Below are positions 21,263 to 31,583 of a stretch of 64,000 nucleotides of DNA, piece after piece. The translations under genes and the position numbers were made by a program. Origin of the DNA: Lumbricus terrestris (taxonomy: Eukaryota > Annelida > Clitellata > Crassiclitellata > Lumbricidae); contig OX457039.1 in the NCBI GenBank assembly GCA_949752735.1, positions 41,858,699-41,922,698 on the forward strand, given 5' to 3'. Within the stretch, counting starts at the first letter, position 1. Each line of letters begins with the position of its first letter. The notes beneath the pieces were generated by a model. That model was not told the origin of the DNA, ran no database searches, and saw only the letters and a list, made by a program, of their open reading frames with translations.

Positions 21263-21701
21263 TTCAGAGCACCTTCCACAAATGAAATCACCAAACTTTG
21301 TACGGCATAGGCTTAATTCTCTCCCATACAATTTCAGCTCAGAGTCCCAGACAGCAATATAGACCTAAAGGTTTACAGAAACAGTCGATTATATCGGATC
21401 ATTAGCCAACCAAGTCTAATAATTTAAACTAGAACATTACAATTACTAGGCCTAGTCTAGTAGTCCTAATTATAAGTTTTTGATGCGAAGGACTAAACTG
21501 ACCTTGTCGTCCTGATCTACCGTCCGGCGCCAGCTACCTTCAGAGATTTCTGGCAAAAGGCCTGCTTGATCTTTGATCGATATTCATAGTCATAAATGCA
21601 TTGCAAGTCCAAAGGCCTATTGCTCAGTTGATCGATTGCAGAAACATCTGCCATGGTGATTTGAAAATAATTTTTGCTGCTTTCGCATCATTTTTTAAAT
21701 T

Positions 21702-21896
21702 TCATTCTACCAGCGAACGGTTTTTATGAGAACACTCAGCATCGAACATATATAGTTTCTCTGTTGATGGGGGATGTTCAAGCAGCGCAAGCTCATCTTC
21801 ACTAGAAAAATTAATGTTGAGAGGAGAGGATTCGTAGGTGTTCTTGAAGACTTCATCGGTGGCGATCGATTTAGTAACCAACCAATCTCCCGACAT
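21702..21896 (-). CDS. Possible small ORF or first exon, 64 residues
   Basis: Reads MSGDWLVTKSIATDEVFKNT and onward with balanced composition (EDELALLEHPPSTEKLYMFD). A CTG-GTAGAA near the end could be a donor. TATAATAT lies about 35 bases upstream. No family is recognised. It may be chance. Confidence 0.2.
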   Translation of the reverse strand: MSGDWLVTKSIATDEVFKNTYESSPLNINFSSEDELALLEHPPSTEKLYMFDAECSHKNRSLVE

Positions 21897-22303
21897 TGAC
21901 GTTATAATACTATATGTCGAAAATATTATAGCCTGGGCATTTACCCCCGCCCCTCTAGGCGGCCTTGGTTGAGGTCAAGACCCAATTAAGCGTCTGCCTT
22001 CGTCGGACGTGGCGTTGCAGAGATCGGATCTGCATCTCCTGTGTTTCATATCTTTTAGGCCAGGGCCTATAATTATAGACCTATGTCACAGTTATTGCCA
22101 GTGGATCAATGTCTGCTGTCACACATATCATTGGGCAGAGGGTCGCCCAACGCCCCCAATTCCATCGGGCAAATTTTCTGCCTAAGCGGATATTTAATTA
22201 TATCTTTGAGAACGTATATCTATGATCTAGCTCATTTTCTACATCATGATTCATTTGGACCACTGACGATTGCGACGTAGGCCTTCTTCTACAGAGATAG
22301 CCT

Positions 22304-22526
22304 ATGTTTGTTTTGTTTGTATGTGCACTTATTTTAGCGCCCCTCCAAGCTCCCTACTCAGAGGCGCTTAATCCGACTACAGAGCGGACGCTGCATCGGA
22401 GTTTCCCGCCGAAGCGCTGAGTAAAGGACTTGCCCAAGGTCCCTACTCGGCGACTTGAGGTGGATTCGAACCTGTAACCCTCCGGCTGCAAGCTAGGCGA
22501 AGAACATACCCACTATACCACCGCAT
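22304..22526 (-). mobile_element. tRNA-derived SINE, copy 3 (minus strand)
   Basis: Reverse-complement match to the SINEs at 15374 and 53939, including the B box (GGATTCGAACC on plus), the GACCTTGGGCAAG core and the GCGCCTCTGAGTAG tail. It is more diverged in the head and lies beside the large hAT-like element. Confidence 0.8.
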
Positions 22527-22904
22527 ACATACCCACGAACTTAGCACAAACATAACCACTACCGGTACACCTATCACCGGTACACCTATCACAAGCGCCA
22601 ACGGAGTTCTTCATCCAGGAGTTTAGGCTACTTTGCCTGCCACATGACCAGTAAATCTCAATTGGTTACGAGTTTACGACGGCAATTTCAAGCAGCCATG
22701 CGGATAATTAAAAATCTAGGTCAGGGGTTCTCAACCGGTGTGTCGCGACACACCAGTGTGTCGCGAATAGACCGGCGGTGTGTCGCATAAAAGTGGTGTA
22801 CGTGTCGCTGGTGTGTCGCGAAGAATTGGTGTGTCGCGAATTTTCAAAGCATAGGCCTACACCCGTCATTCTTGCATTACACTGACTTGCATATTTTAGC
22901 AGTT

Positions 22905-23215
22905 TAGCCGGTGCAAGCTGTGAGAATTCGTAGCACTCTATATCTATTCCTTTTGCACTCCCTATCTAGTTCCTTTTGCTCGTACTATACTACCATGAAG
23001 AATCGAGCCTTTTCTGTGGTTGGACCAGTGGTCGGGAATGGCCTTCCTTTTGAGCTACGCCTACACCCCGGGACTCTACCAGGATCCTTCCTTACTAATC
23101 TTAAAACTGTTCTTTTTGGGCGCGCTGGAGTCGGGAGCGCCTCTGAGTAGCTTTTTCTTTAAGGAGCGCTATATAAATGTCCGAATGAATGAATGAATTC
23201 CATTTTCATCGCAAT
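22905..23215 (+). mobile_element. LINE 3'-end fragment, (GAAT)n tail
   Basis: Encodes the last part of a CR1-type C-terminus (NRAFSVVGPVVGNGLPFELR), then GAGTCGGGAGCGCCTCTGAG, a 3' UTR with AGCGCTATATAAATG and a GAATGAATGAAT tail. This is the end that the SINEs share. Confidence 0.75.
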
Positions 23216-23552
23216 CTGGAGCAGCCAAAATGTTTTCCGTGTTGGCCAGTAGGTCACAAATTCACTCACAATCTCTACATAGGGCCTAGCCTACATGGCA
23301 TATTCTTGCGGATGACGCGGAAATGGGCCATTTCACCCTAGAATAAAAACGCGTTAACGAACGAGCCGAACAAACTGTTACCAAATACTGTAACATCAGA
23401 AAATAGTGGGAAAATAATATTTAAGAAACGGAATTATTTTGCTGATGAGGCGGAATTGTGCTCTCTCAGCCTATGCGGCTATTATAGTCTCGTTAATGCA
23501 TGTGTAAAGCCCCAATCCTTAGTGTCCAGGGACACCTGGCTAGGTTCCCGGA

Positions 23553-24832
23553 CAATTCGTCGCCGGACAATTCGGACCGGACAATTCGGACCGGACAATT
23601 CGGACCGGACAATTCGGAACCGGACAATTCGGAGCGGACAATTCGGCGCGGACAATTTGGAGACGGACAATTCGGAGAAAAGTTTGGTGAGGACAATTCG
23701 GACCCAGACAATTTGGAGCGGACAATTCGGAGCGGACAATTCGGAGCGGACAATTCGGAACCGGACAATTCGGACCGGACAATTCGGACCGGACAATTCG
23801 GACCGGACAATTCGGAGAGGGCAATGCTTAGCAGTCAAAATTAGTGATGGAACTCAGATTTTCATACCCATCTCCATCACCCAAATAGACCTGCATAGGT
23901 TGACCGGATAGGCTACTGGTCATCAAAAATAAATACTAGATCAACTTAGCATCCCACTGTCTATCAGTCTGCGTGTAAACTTATGTCTGTTTATTCGTAC
24001 GTCTCTTTGCCCGTTTGTCTGTCTGTGTCAATACGTATGTTTGCCAATCCATTTGTGATCTACGTCAGCCCACTCACTTTGAACATGTTTTGGAAGCCAT
24101 AGGATGCTGCGTTTTGACCTTTTGAATCTTTCATATTTATGACAATAAGTAAGTCCAAAATGGCTTCAATGCAATACTATAGGTTATATCTGTTCTCGTA
24201 ATATTTACATGAATCGCCATGATCTGTTCTCATTAATAAATTCGTGTTAACCTGATCTCATAATATTATTGGGACCTGTAAAAATCTGATCTATAAATAA
24301 GAGCGGTGTAAATCTAGCTTAAAGCAGAAGCCCTATCACTACCAGGTACTGTTAGATAATCGAAGACAATCAGCGAATGATTACACATTTTTATTGAAAG
24401 TAACATAACTAATAATGTGAATCCAGACCGTCAGGTATACAAAGTCAGAGATCACTTAGCTGAAAAATTTCTCAGAGCTAGGCCTACGAACTTAAGTAGC
24501 AGTAAAATATAATAACATTTTAACTAATAATCTGAAACCCTACAAATCATGTCCTTTAGGATTTCATGATTTTTATATGCACTCCGAATTGTCTTGGTTC
24601 GAATTGTCCGTCTCCGAATTGTCCGGGTCCGAATTGTCCGATCCGAATTGTCCGTCTCCGAATTGTCCGCTCCGAATTGTCCGCTCCAAATTGTCCGGGT
24701 CCGAATTGTCCGGGTCCGAATTGTCCGCTCCGAATTGTCCGCTCCAAATTGTCCGTCTCCGAATTGTCCGGTCCGAATTGTCCGTCTCCGAATTGTCCGG
24801 TCCGAATTGTCCGGTCCGAATTGTCCGGACAC
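23553..24832. mobile_element. Foldback-type element with tandem 14-bp inverted arms
   Basis: The left arm (about 23553-23822) is an array of GGACAATTCGGACC-like units. The right arm (about 24590-24832) is the same unit inverted (CCGAATTGTCCG). A 0.77-kb unique middle has no coding potential. Flanking direct repeats GACACCTGGCTAGGTT and GACACCCCTGGCTAAGTT may be a degraded duplication. The layout matches foldback elements such as those described from Drosophila (FB) and sea urchin (TU). Open frames across the arms are artefacts. Confidence 0.75.
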
Positions 24833-25118
24833 CCCTGGCTAAGTTGCTACGCAGCTGCATGTAGACCTACCGGTATTGCACTCACAAAGCCTGTCGATCG
24901 TCGGGCGTCTTACTACCGTAAGCTTAAATTGTGGGGGTACAGGCTACACATCGCGCTTGAGGACTTCAAAATCATTTTCCGTCTTTTAATCGTCTTCTTT
25001 ACAACAACAATCTTGGTTTTCTGCAAGGAAGTCTCCATAAACCCGGTGAGTTCGTTCCTTTTCTTCAAATCTTTCTACACTCTGTAAATTCTAAAATATA
25101 GCCTTTTTCCTAATTCCT

Positions 25119-28013
25119 TTGTTTCAAATATTTTCAAATCTCCCTGCCATTACTCTGACCAACCAATCATTCTCGCGCTACGCTCCAATGCATTCATTAA
25201 TGCTTCTACTCCTCCTCCTTCTCACCTGCGCCCGCTGCCTCGCGGTCAATGATTCCTACTCCCCCCACCCACGCCAAGCCTACCAGACAGCAACGGTTGA
25301 ACACGGTCACCTCGCAGTCATTCCGCTCTCTTATTTCATCACACCGTCTCGCTTTAACTACAGACCTCAAAAACTATTTCCATCTTTCCTTCTTCTCTTA
25401 TGCGGTGACATTTCTGTTAATCCTGGGCCATCATCTGCATATCACTCCAGCGCAAATATCTCACACAAACAGGCCACTCACAATACAACCAGACTTTCAA
25501 ACAAGACCTTTTTACTCTACTCTCTCAACATCCGGTCCCTACTAAACGAAAACAACTCTATTTCCCTCATCGACCTTGCTTCCGGCTCCCGTCCACCGAA
25601 TCTCATTGCTCTCCAAGAAACCTGGCTATCCAATACCTCTTCAACCGCCCATTTAGCCGATTGCATACCACCTGGCTACTCTCTTCAAAGCTTCCCTCGA
25701 ATAACCGCCTCCTCTAAATCCTCAAAAATATCTGGTGGCGGCACTGCCTTCCTGGTTCGTGAGCCGGCTGTCGTCCTAAATTCTTCTCGCCACACATTCA
25801 GTTCTTTCGAATGCTCGTCCACAACACTTCGACTTTCCTCAGACCTACTCACAGTTTTTAACATCTACCGTCCTCCTACCTCGTCTAATTACTCCTCTAA
25901 AAACTCAGTCTTTCTTGATGAATTTAGCTCTCTCCTCTCACTTGCTGCTACTACTCCCAACGAATTCTTACTCACTGGCGATTTCAACGTCCATGTTGAC
26001 GATCCATCTAACTCTCATGCAACTGACTTTCTGAACCTCCTCTCATCAGTCAATCTCGTCCAACATGTCAACTTCCCGACCCACATCAAGAATCACACCC
26101 TCGAACTTGTCATAACTGCCAACACCTCCCTTTTATCTCCAAAGCTATCACACTCTATGCTCAACATAACTGACCATTACCTTATCATGGCTGACCTTGA
26201 AATTAAGCCCTTTGCTCGGCTTCCTCCTTCCACTCACTCTTTCCGTCACACAGGTTCTATTGACTCTCAGGCCTTCATCAAAGATATTCGCAGTTCTCAA
26301 CTTGTTCTTAATCCTCCTTCTTCCCTTGATGACCTACTGTCCTGCTACAATTCCACTCTTTCCGACCTCCTTGACATTCACGCACCACTTATCACCAAAC
26401 CCAGCTCACATGCCATTAATCCTTGGTTCACCTCCTACCTCCAGGCTTTTAAAACCTTTCGTAGGCGACTTCAGCACATCTACAAGAGCGCCACTGACGC
26501 TCTATCCAGAGAAAAAGCCCTTTCCAACCTAAAATCAGCTACAAACAGATACCATAAACTCATTGCTGCTACAAAAAGGAAATACTACTCTTCCCTCATT
26601 CACTCCAGCTCCTCCAACCCTCGCCACCTCTGGAGAGCTGTCAACTCTCTTCTTCATCGCAAATCGCCCTCCCCACTACCGAGCTCCATTCCACCCCCCT
26701 CTATGGCCGATACATTCTGTTCATTCTTCTCGGACAAAATCTCATCCCTTCGCTTCACATTGCAGTCCCTTCTTGATTCACAATCCTCCAACACTGATCC
26801 ACCTCCATTTCCAAACCCTACTCCTCCTGTCTCTCAGTCATCCCTTCCAATACTCCATCCCGCCTCTGAAGCTGAAGTGTCACTCCTGCTAAACTCTCTT
26901 CCCAACAAACAGTGTGAATTAGATCCTATCCCAACTGCTCTCCTAAAAGACTGCGCTTCCGTCCTCATTCCTATAATCACTAAAATTATCAATCTTTCAC
27001 TCTCCACTGGCAATTTCCCAATGGTCTTCAAGCAATCTCTCGTCACTCCTCTTCTGAAAAAAGCAAATCTTGACAAGGAAAACCTATCAAATTACCGACC
27101 CATCTCCAACCTTTCTTTTATATCGAAATTAACTGAACGAATAGTCCTTGCCCGCCTAAACGATTACCTCTCTTCTAACTCACTCCTCAATCCCCACCAA
27201 TCTGGCTTTACTAAACACCACTCCACAGAAACTCTACTCGTCTCTCTCTACAATAAACTGGTCTCGGCCGTCAGTCATCAGCAAGTCTCCTGCCTCTGTC
27301 TCCTTGACATCTCCGCTGCATTCGACACCATCGATCACAGTCTCCTTCTTAATCGACTCTCTTCTTCCTTTGGCGTCTCTGGCACTGCTCTACTCTGGTT
27401 CGAGTCCTACTTGTCTTCCAGATCTTTCTCTGTTAAAGCCTCCAGTCACTGTTCGAAACCTCTTCCACTATCTTGCGGCGTTCCTCAAGGTTCCGTCCTG
27501 GGTCCACTCCTCTTCATTCTCTACACCACTCCTTTAAGTCATCTCATAAAATCCTCGTCTGTTGACCACCATCTCTATGCAGACGACACCCAACTCTTCA
27601 TATCCTTTTCCCCAGGCTCTTTCTCCACCTCCATTGCTAAACTTCTCAATGTGGTCAATCTGATCTCTCAATGGATGTCGTCCAACCTCCTCTGCCTCAA
27701 CCCCTCCAAAACAGAGTTCATTATTCTAGGCCTTCCTGACCAAATCAAGAAAATCCCTGACCCTTCAATACACCTATCGACTAACTCTTCATCTCTTACC
27801 TTCACCTCTGATGCTCCGGTCCGCAATCTTGGTGTAATATGTTTGATTCACACCTCTCCTTCTCTAACCACATCTCTAATCTATCGCGCTCCTGCTTCAT
27901 GCACATCCGGGACCTCCGACGCATCCGACCCATGCTTGATTTCAAAACTGCTTCCACCATTGCTACGTCCATCGTCCACTCAAAGCTTGACTATTGCAAT
28001 TCCCTGTTCTTAA
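25119..28013 (+). CDS. LINE polyprotein: APE endonuclease and reverse transcriptase
   Basis: 964 codons are open. A hydrophobic stretch lies at about 26-40 and a 2A-like motif at 95-104 (CGDISVNPGP). Endonuclease motifs follow: LNIRSL, LQETWLS (near 165), GGGTAFLVR, NIYRPP, LLTGDFNVHVDD (near 287) and ITDHYL (near 352). RT motifs are NYRPISNLSFISKLTERIV, LLDISAAFDTIDHSLLLNRL (near 728), CGVPQGSVLGPLLFILYTT and YADD (near 819). The enzyme would nick DNA and prime reverse transcription there. After RNLGVI the frame leaves the conserved one because of one extra base near 27840, so the last 57 or so residues are not native. The true start codon is uncertain. Confidence 0.88.
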   Translation: MFQIFSNLPAITLTNQSFSRYAPMHSLMLLLLLLLTCARCLAVNDSYSPHPRQAYQTATVEHGHLAVIPLSYFITPSRFNYRPQKLFPSFLLLLCGDISVNPGPSSAYHSSANISHKQATHNTTRLSNKTFLLYSLNIRSLLNENNSISLIDLASGSRPPNLIALQETWLSNTSSTAHLADCIPPGYSLQSFPRITASSKSSKISGGGTAFLVREPAVVLNSSRHTFSSFECSSTTLRLSSDLLTVFNIYRPPTSSNYSSKNSVFLDEFSSLLSLAATTPNEFLLTGDFNVHVDDPSNSHATDFLNLLSSVNLVQHVNFPTHIKNHTLELVITANTSLLSPKLSHSMLNITDHYLIMADLEIKPFARLPPSTHSFRHTGSIDSQAFIKDIRSSQLVLNPPSSLDDLLSCYNSTLSDLLDIHAPLITKPSSHAINPWFTSYLQAFKTFRRRLQHIYKSATDALSREKALSNLKSATNRYHKLIAATKRKYYSSLIHSSSSNPRHLWRAVNSLLHRKSPSPLPSSIPPPSMADTFCSFFSDKISSLRFTLQSLLDSQSSNTDPPPFPNPTPPVSQSSLPILHPASEAEVSLLLNSLPNKQCELDPIPTALLKDCASVLIPIITKIINLSLSTGNFPMVFKQSLVTPLLKKANLDKENLSNYRPISNLSFISKLTERIVLARLNDYLSSNSLLNPHQSGFTKHHSTETLLVSLYNKLVSAVSHQQVSCLCLLDISAAFDTIDHSLLLNRLSSSFGVSGTALLWFESYLSSRSFSVKASSHCSKPLPLSCGVPQGSVLGPLLFILYTTPLSHLIKSSSVDHHLYADDTQLFISFSPGSFSTSIAKLLNVVNLISQWMSSNLLCLNPSKTEFIILGLPDQIKKIPDPSIHLSTNSSSLTFTSDAPVRNLGVICLIHTSPSLTTSLIYRAPASCTSGTSDASDPCLISKLLPPLLRPSSTQSLTIAIPCS

Positions 28014-28546
28014 ACCTTGATTCCACACAACTTAAGCGCCTCCAACTCATACAAAATTCTCTTGCTAGAGCCGTCACCAGAACACCCAGACATCATCACA
28101 TCACCCCCATCCTCAAGTCTCTTCACTGGTTGAAAATCCCAGAGCGAATTCACTACAAAGTTCTCTCCTTAACATACAACTCCTTACAATGCTCCCAGCC
28201 CAGATATCTTCGCGAACTGTTCACCATCCAGCCTACCCGTTCTACCCGATCATCCGCCTGCCTTACACTCTCTCGACCGCCGGTCACAAGTCATCTCAAG
28301 TTCTCCAACCGAGCCATATCCAACTCAGCACCACGCCTTTGGAATGATCTGCCTGCTGAGTTCCGATCCTTTTCAGTTCCTACTCCATCATTACTAATCA
28401 CACACCATCACCTTCCTCAGGCTCCTCTATCCATCACACCTCGGGCCTTTCACTCGAAACTAAAGACACTCCTGTTCAAGAACTCTTATCCTGTTTCACC
28501 TGATCCCCCACCCTCCAATTCCCGGCTCAGACGACACCCACCTTAG
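27839..28546 (+). pseudogene. Out-of-frame C-terminal part of the LINE polyprotein
   Basis: Continues the conserved C-terminus in another frame: SHLSFSNHISNLSRSCFMHI, KLDYCNSLFLNLDSTQLKRL, QLIQNSLARAVTRTPRHHHI, SLHWLKIPERIHYKVL and SAPRLWNDLPAEFR. It is separated from the main frame by a single-base insertion and is otherwise intact to its stop. Confidence 0.85.
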
Positions 28547-29216
28547 TAGCTGTTCCACACCTCTGATCATACGGTACCTCGACCCGGACCACCATGGACT
28601 ACTCTTACGGACAACCCTTTTGACTCAACGCATTTGATCCTGATCCTATGGTAACTCGACCCGGACCACCACGGACTACTCTCACGGACAACCCTCCTAA
28701 CTCAACGCAGCGCTCGTGAATAAGCCGGTGCCCCGCGCTTGGCTTTCCAGTGGCGCTTTAGAAATTAGGAGATTACGATTACGATACCGTAGGCCTAACC
28801 AAAGAAAACCCAGGAGCAAAAATTCCATTAACTGTTACCGGTAGGTCAAACAATTAACGTGGAGAAATAATTATAACGACGCAGAATCGTAGATTTAGAT
28901 CGTTAGAATTTCGAAGTTTAGAATCATTAGAAATTTAAAAAGAATTCAGTGTCAGCATTTTCATTCATTAGAAATTTTAACAGTTTAAAATAGATAGGCT
29001 GTTTTAACTTTAACAAATGCCTATTTTCATTTTAAAGATATTGACATAATATGACGATAGCATGGTGTGTCGCCAAATTTGTTACCAAGTGTAGGTGTGT
29101 CGCGGACGGAAAAAGGTTGAGAACCCCTGATCTAGGTGACGCAACCGATATCCAGCGTTGGTTTGTTAATTCGTCGTGTTGAGGGTTACAAACGTGCATG
29201 CGCATGCACGCCCAGA

Positions 29217-29695
29217 CAGTGGCGGCGCCAGGGGCTAAGCTCCCCCCCCCCCCGACAAAAGGGTCATCAGTTTTTTTACAAAGAAAATGAGATATTTTCA
29301 TGAGATTTCGACTTAGCCCCCACCCCCCTCTAAAAAAGGGTCATCAGGCTTTTTGAACAGGGAAAATGAATCTAGCCTATATGAGATTTCGACCAAACGA
29401 CCAAAAAGTCGTCAGCTTTTTGGACTGGGAAAACGAAATATTTTCTTGAGATTCAGACTAAATGACTTTTAAAAAGGTCGTCAGCTTTTTGGACGGGGAA
29501 AATGACATAGCTAGGCCTACCGGTATTTTAATATTTTCTTGAGATTCAGACCAAAATAATCACTAAAAAAATTCGTCAGAAATTTAGGCGAATGAAAAAT
29601 GAAAAACTTTCTCCGCGATTCGTCCCCTCAACTTCTGGACCAAGTCTCCGACCATGGGCTTCAGCCCCAAAACTGAAATCCTGGCGCCGCCACTG
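29217..29695. mobile_element. hAT-like MITE, CAGTGGCGGCGCCAGG ends
   Basis: Near-perfect 16-bp inverted ends. The flanks CGCCCAGA (29209-29216) and CGCTCAGG (29696-29703) match at 6 of 8. The interior repeats GTCATCAG, TTTTTGGAC, GGGGAAAATGA and GAGATTCAGAC blocks three to four times. Confidence 0.75.
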
Positions 29696-29703
29696 CGCTC
29701 AGG

Positions 29704-31560
29704 CCTACGGCTGCAACGGCGACTGCCTCCATTTTACCGTCAACCGTAGTCTATGCCTAATGATATCCTAACGGCAGTATGAGAATTGTAAAAAAATAGG
29801 CCTATCTTGGGGGCTCAGGCTATGATCCACGTGAAGTTAACTTGTGAAAAGAAGACCTCAACTATGGAACTCTAAGAACAGGGTCGTATCTAGGTCTAGG
29901 GGTGCGTTTTCAACACCCCTCCACGGTCCACCGAACAGTTGCCGAACTGAAATAAACGTAGCCTACGTAGAGCACTATATATAGCTGAAAAAAAATGCAT
30001 TTAGGGCTTTTTAGGCCTATAATTTTTACAAGCACACGATGCAAGTTAGAGCTAAGGAGATCTACTCTTGAAGTTCTCAATTCTATGGAACATTTCACAA
30101 TAGATCTGATCACCATGATGATGATTTTCAATGTATTGGCCGCCCAGATCCCGTTATGAGAGGTCACGGGACTCACGGCGCTTCTCCAAGCTCCTTAAAT
30201 TTGGTTGCTTGTCGGATTGGTCAAAGTTGAGCAAACACTCCCGAAACAAAATCCTGGCTGTAAGAAAGACTGAAAGGGTTTGAACCCATCAACTCCAACG
30301 GCAATTCTCTGCAGCGTGTCTAACGTACGGTCTCAATCATTAAGCCTACAACGGAACTTCCGTCTGTTGTCTCTAACCACAGCCTGATTGTCCTCAGTAG
30401 GGTCTTCGATTTATACGCTTGTCATGTTTACCCGTTTTGTGCGACCTGGTGGCAGACCGGTAACGCGTCCGCTTACGGAGCGGGAGCTAGATTGCGGGTT
30501 CGACTCCGGGTAACGACCTTGGGCAAGTTGTTCACGCACGCGTGCCTCTGTCACCAAGCATGCAGTATAGGCCTATAATTTGGTACCGGCGTAAGCTGGG
30601 AAGTAAACAGCAAGTCCTGCGATACACTGGCCTCGTGTCCAGGACCTTGGGATTTGTCCATTGGTGGCTCAGGGCCATGGAAAAGGAGATGAGCGCCTCC
30701 CTGTGTTCCTCATGGAACGAGATAGGACTTTTTTCCACGTTTACTTTACCCGAGATATACACAGGATGGAAAGTTTGAGTTGAGTTTCGTCGGCGTCACG
30801 GGGACGCTCTTTGTCACACGACGGCAGACGTCGAAACATCATCCGGTGAGCTAGACATACCACAACTACAAGTCCACCCTATCATTGATGAGCTATCATT
30901 GCTGTTGGTAATTCAATTTGTAATAATATTACATATTATGTGCAAGGTCACACCGCTTGTGAATCTGAGGTGCGGTAAGAGCAAGTCATCCACCTCCACA
31001 CGCCACGACAAGATGCAGTTAGATATTGAAGTTCGTGAAAGGCAACGAGAAGTTGCGGGTCTTGAGACGCACTTTTGAAGGAAGTGAATTTGAGCAATGA
31101 AGAGATCGAGTCGTAGTCAGTTCCATTCTATTGTGCACGCAAGACAGTACCGTAACTGTTCTGCATGGCGGTTCAGGCAAGAGACCCGTTATTGAGAATT
31201 GCATTGAACGAGAAGGAATGGAAGGACTTAGAAGGAGAAGAATAGAATTTGCTTTTAACAGAGGGCTTTGTTAATATAACAGGCCATTTTCCAAATTCCA
31301 CCAGGAGTCATTGCAGCTGGAGTAGGACTGAGGAGCTTACGGGACATGCATAACAACGCAAGCTAAGTTGTAGTGGAGATGCATAATCTATTCATGCTGA
31401 CTACCGTACATGTATTATTTTATGGCATTAAAACTGCCAGGTGGTCAATTTCTCAGCTGTGTACTGATTACAATGTTTCCAACTTACTTAGCAAATTACA
31501 AAACACTTGGAAATTTGTATTGTTGTATTGTACTTCATTTCCAAAAATTCTAAATGTATT
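29704..31560. other. Intergenic sequence
   Basis: Contains the SINE-like head at 30440-30540. 29765-29885 resembles 47405-47525 (CAGTATGARAATTGTARAAA and TGTGAAAAGAAGAC), an unclassified repeat. No gene seen. Confidence 0.4.
30440..30540 (+). mobile_element. Second tRNA-derived SINE family, head and core
   Basis: GCGACCTGGTGGCAGACCGG with a B box GGGTTCGACTCC (30497-30507), followed by AACGACCTTGGGCAAGTTG. The head differs from the other SINE but the core after the B box is shared. The 3' end was not resolved. Confidence 0.6.
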
Positions 31561-31577
31561 TTACACAACTTTCCATC

Positions 31578-31583
31578 TTTATT
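31578..31583 (-). terminator. CTSL: Candidate poly(A) signal AATAAA for cathepsin L
   Basis: The first canonical hexamer found on the minus strand past the stop codon, about 915 bases downstream. It would give a 3' UTR of roughly 0.9 kb with no other feature in it. Confidence 0.5.

Larger units (their letters stand above)
24850..28795 (+). mobile_element. Near-complete CR1-like LINE
   Basis: Carries one long frame with an APE endonuclease and RT, a frameshifted C-terminal part and a 3' UTR that ends GGAGATTACGATTACGATA. The 5' boundary is approximate: it lies between the foldback element and the ORF. It is nested in the hAT-like element. Related 3' ends lie at 50982-51020. Confidence 0.75.
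22722..29129. mobile_element. hAT-like element holding nested insertions, 6.4 kb
   Basis: The left end CAGGGGTTCTCAACCGG and right end GGTTGAGAACCCCTG are inverted copies, and the 8-bp duplication ATCTAGGT is exact (22714-22721 and 29130-29137). GTGTGTCGCG motifs crowd both subterminal regions. Inside are a LINE 3' fragment (22905-23215), a foldback element (about 23553-24832) and a nearly complete LINE (about 24850-28795). Without these the element would be only about 1 kb. No hAT transposase was seen. Confidence 0.85.

Noticed and set aside
23560..24832. CRISPR-like array because of regular short repeats
   Set aside because: Units are adjacent or nearly so, have no unique spacers, occur as inverted pairs and lie in an animal genome.
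23456..25087. Frames reading PNCPVRIVRSELSG and DNSDRTIRTGQFG repeats
   Set aside because: Translations of the 14-bp foldback units in different frames and strands.
30440..30778. Open frames on both strands near 30.5-30.8 kb
   Set aside because: They overlap a SINE-like head and mirror each other; no domain or splice support.
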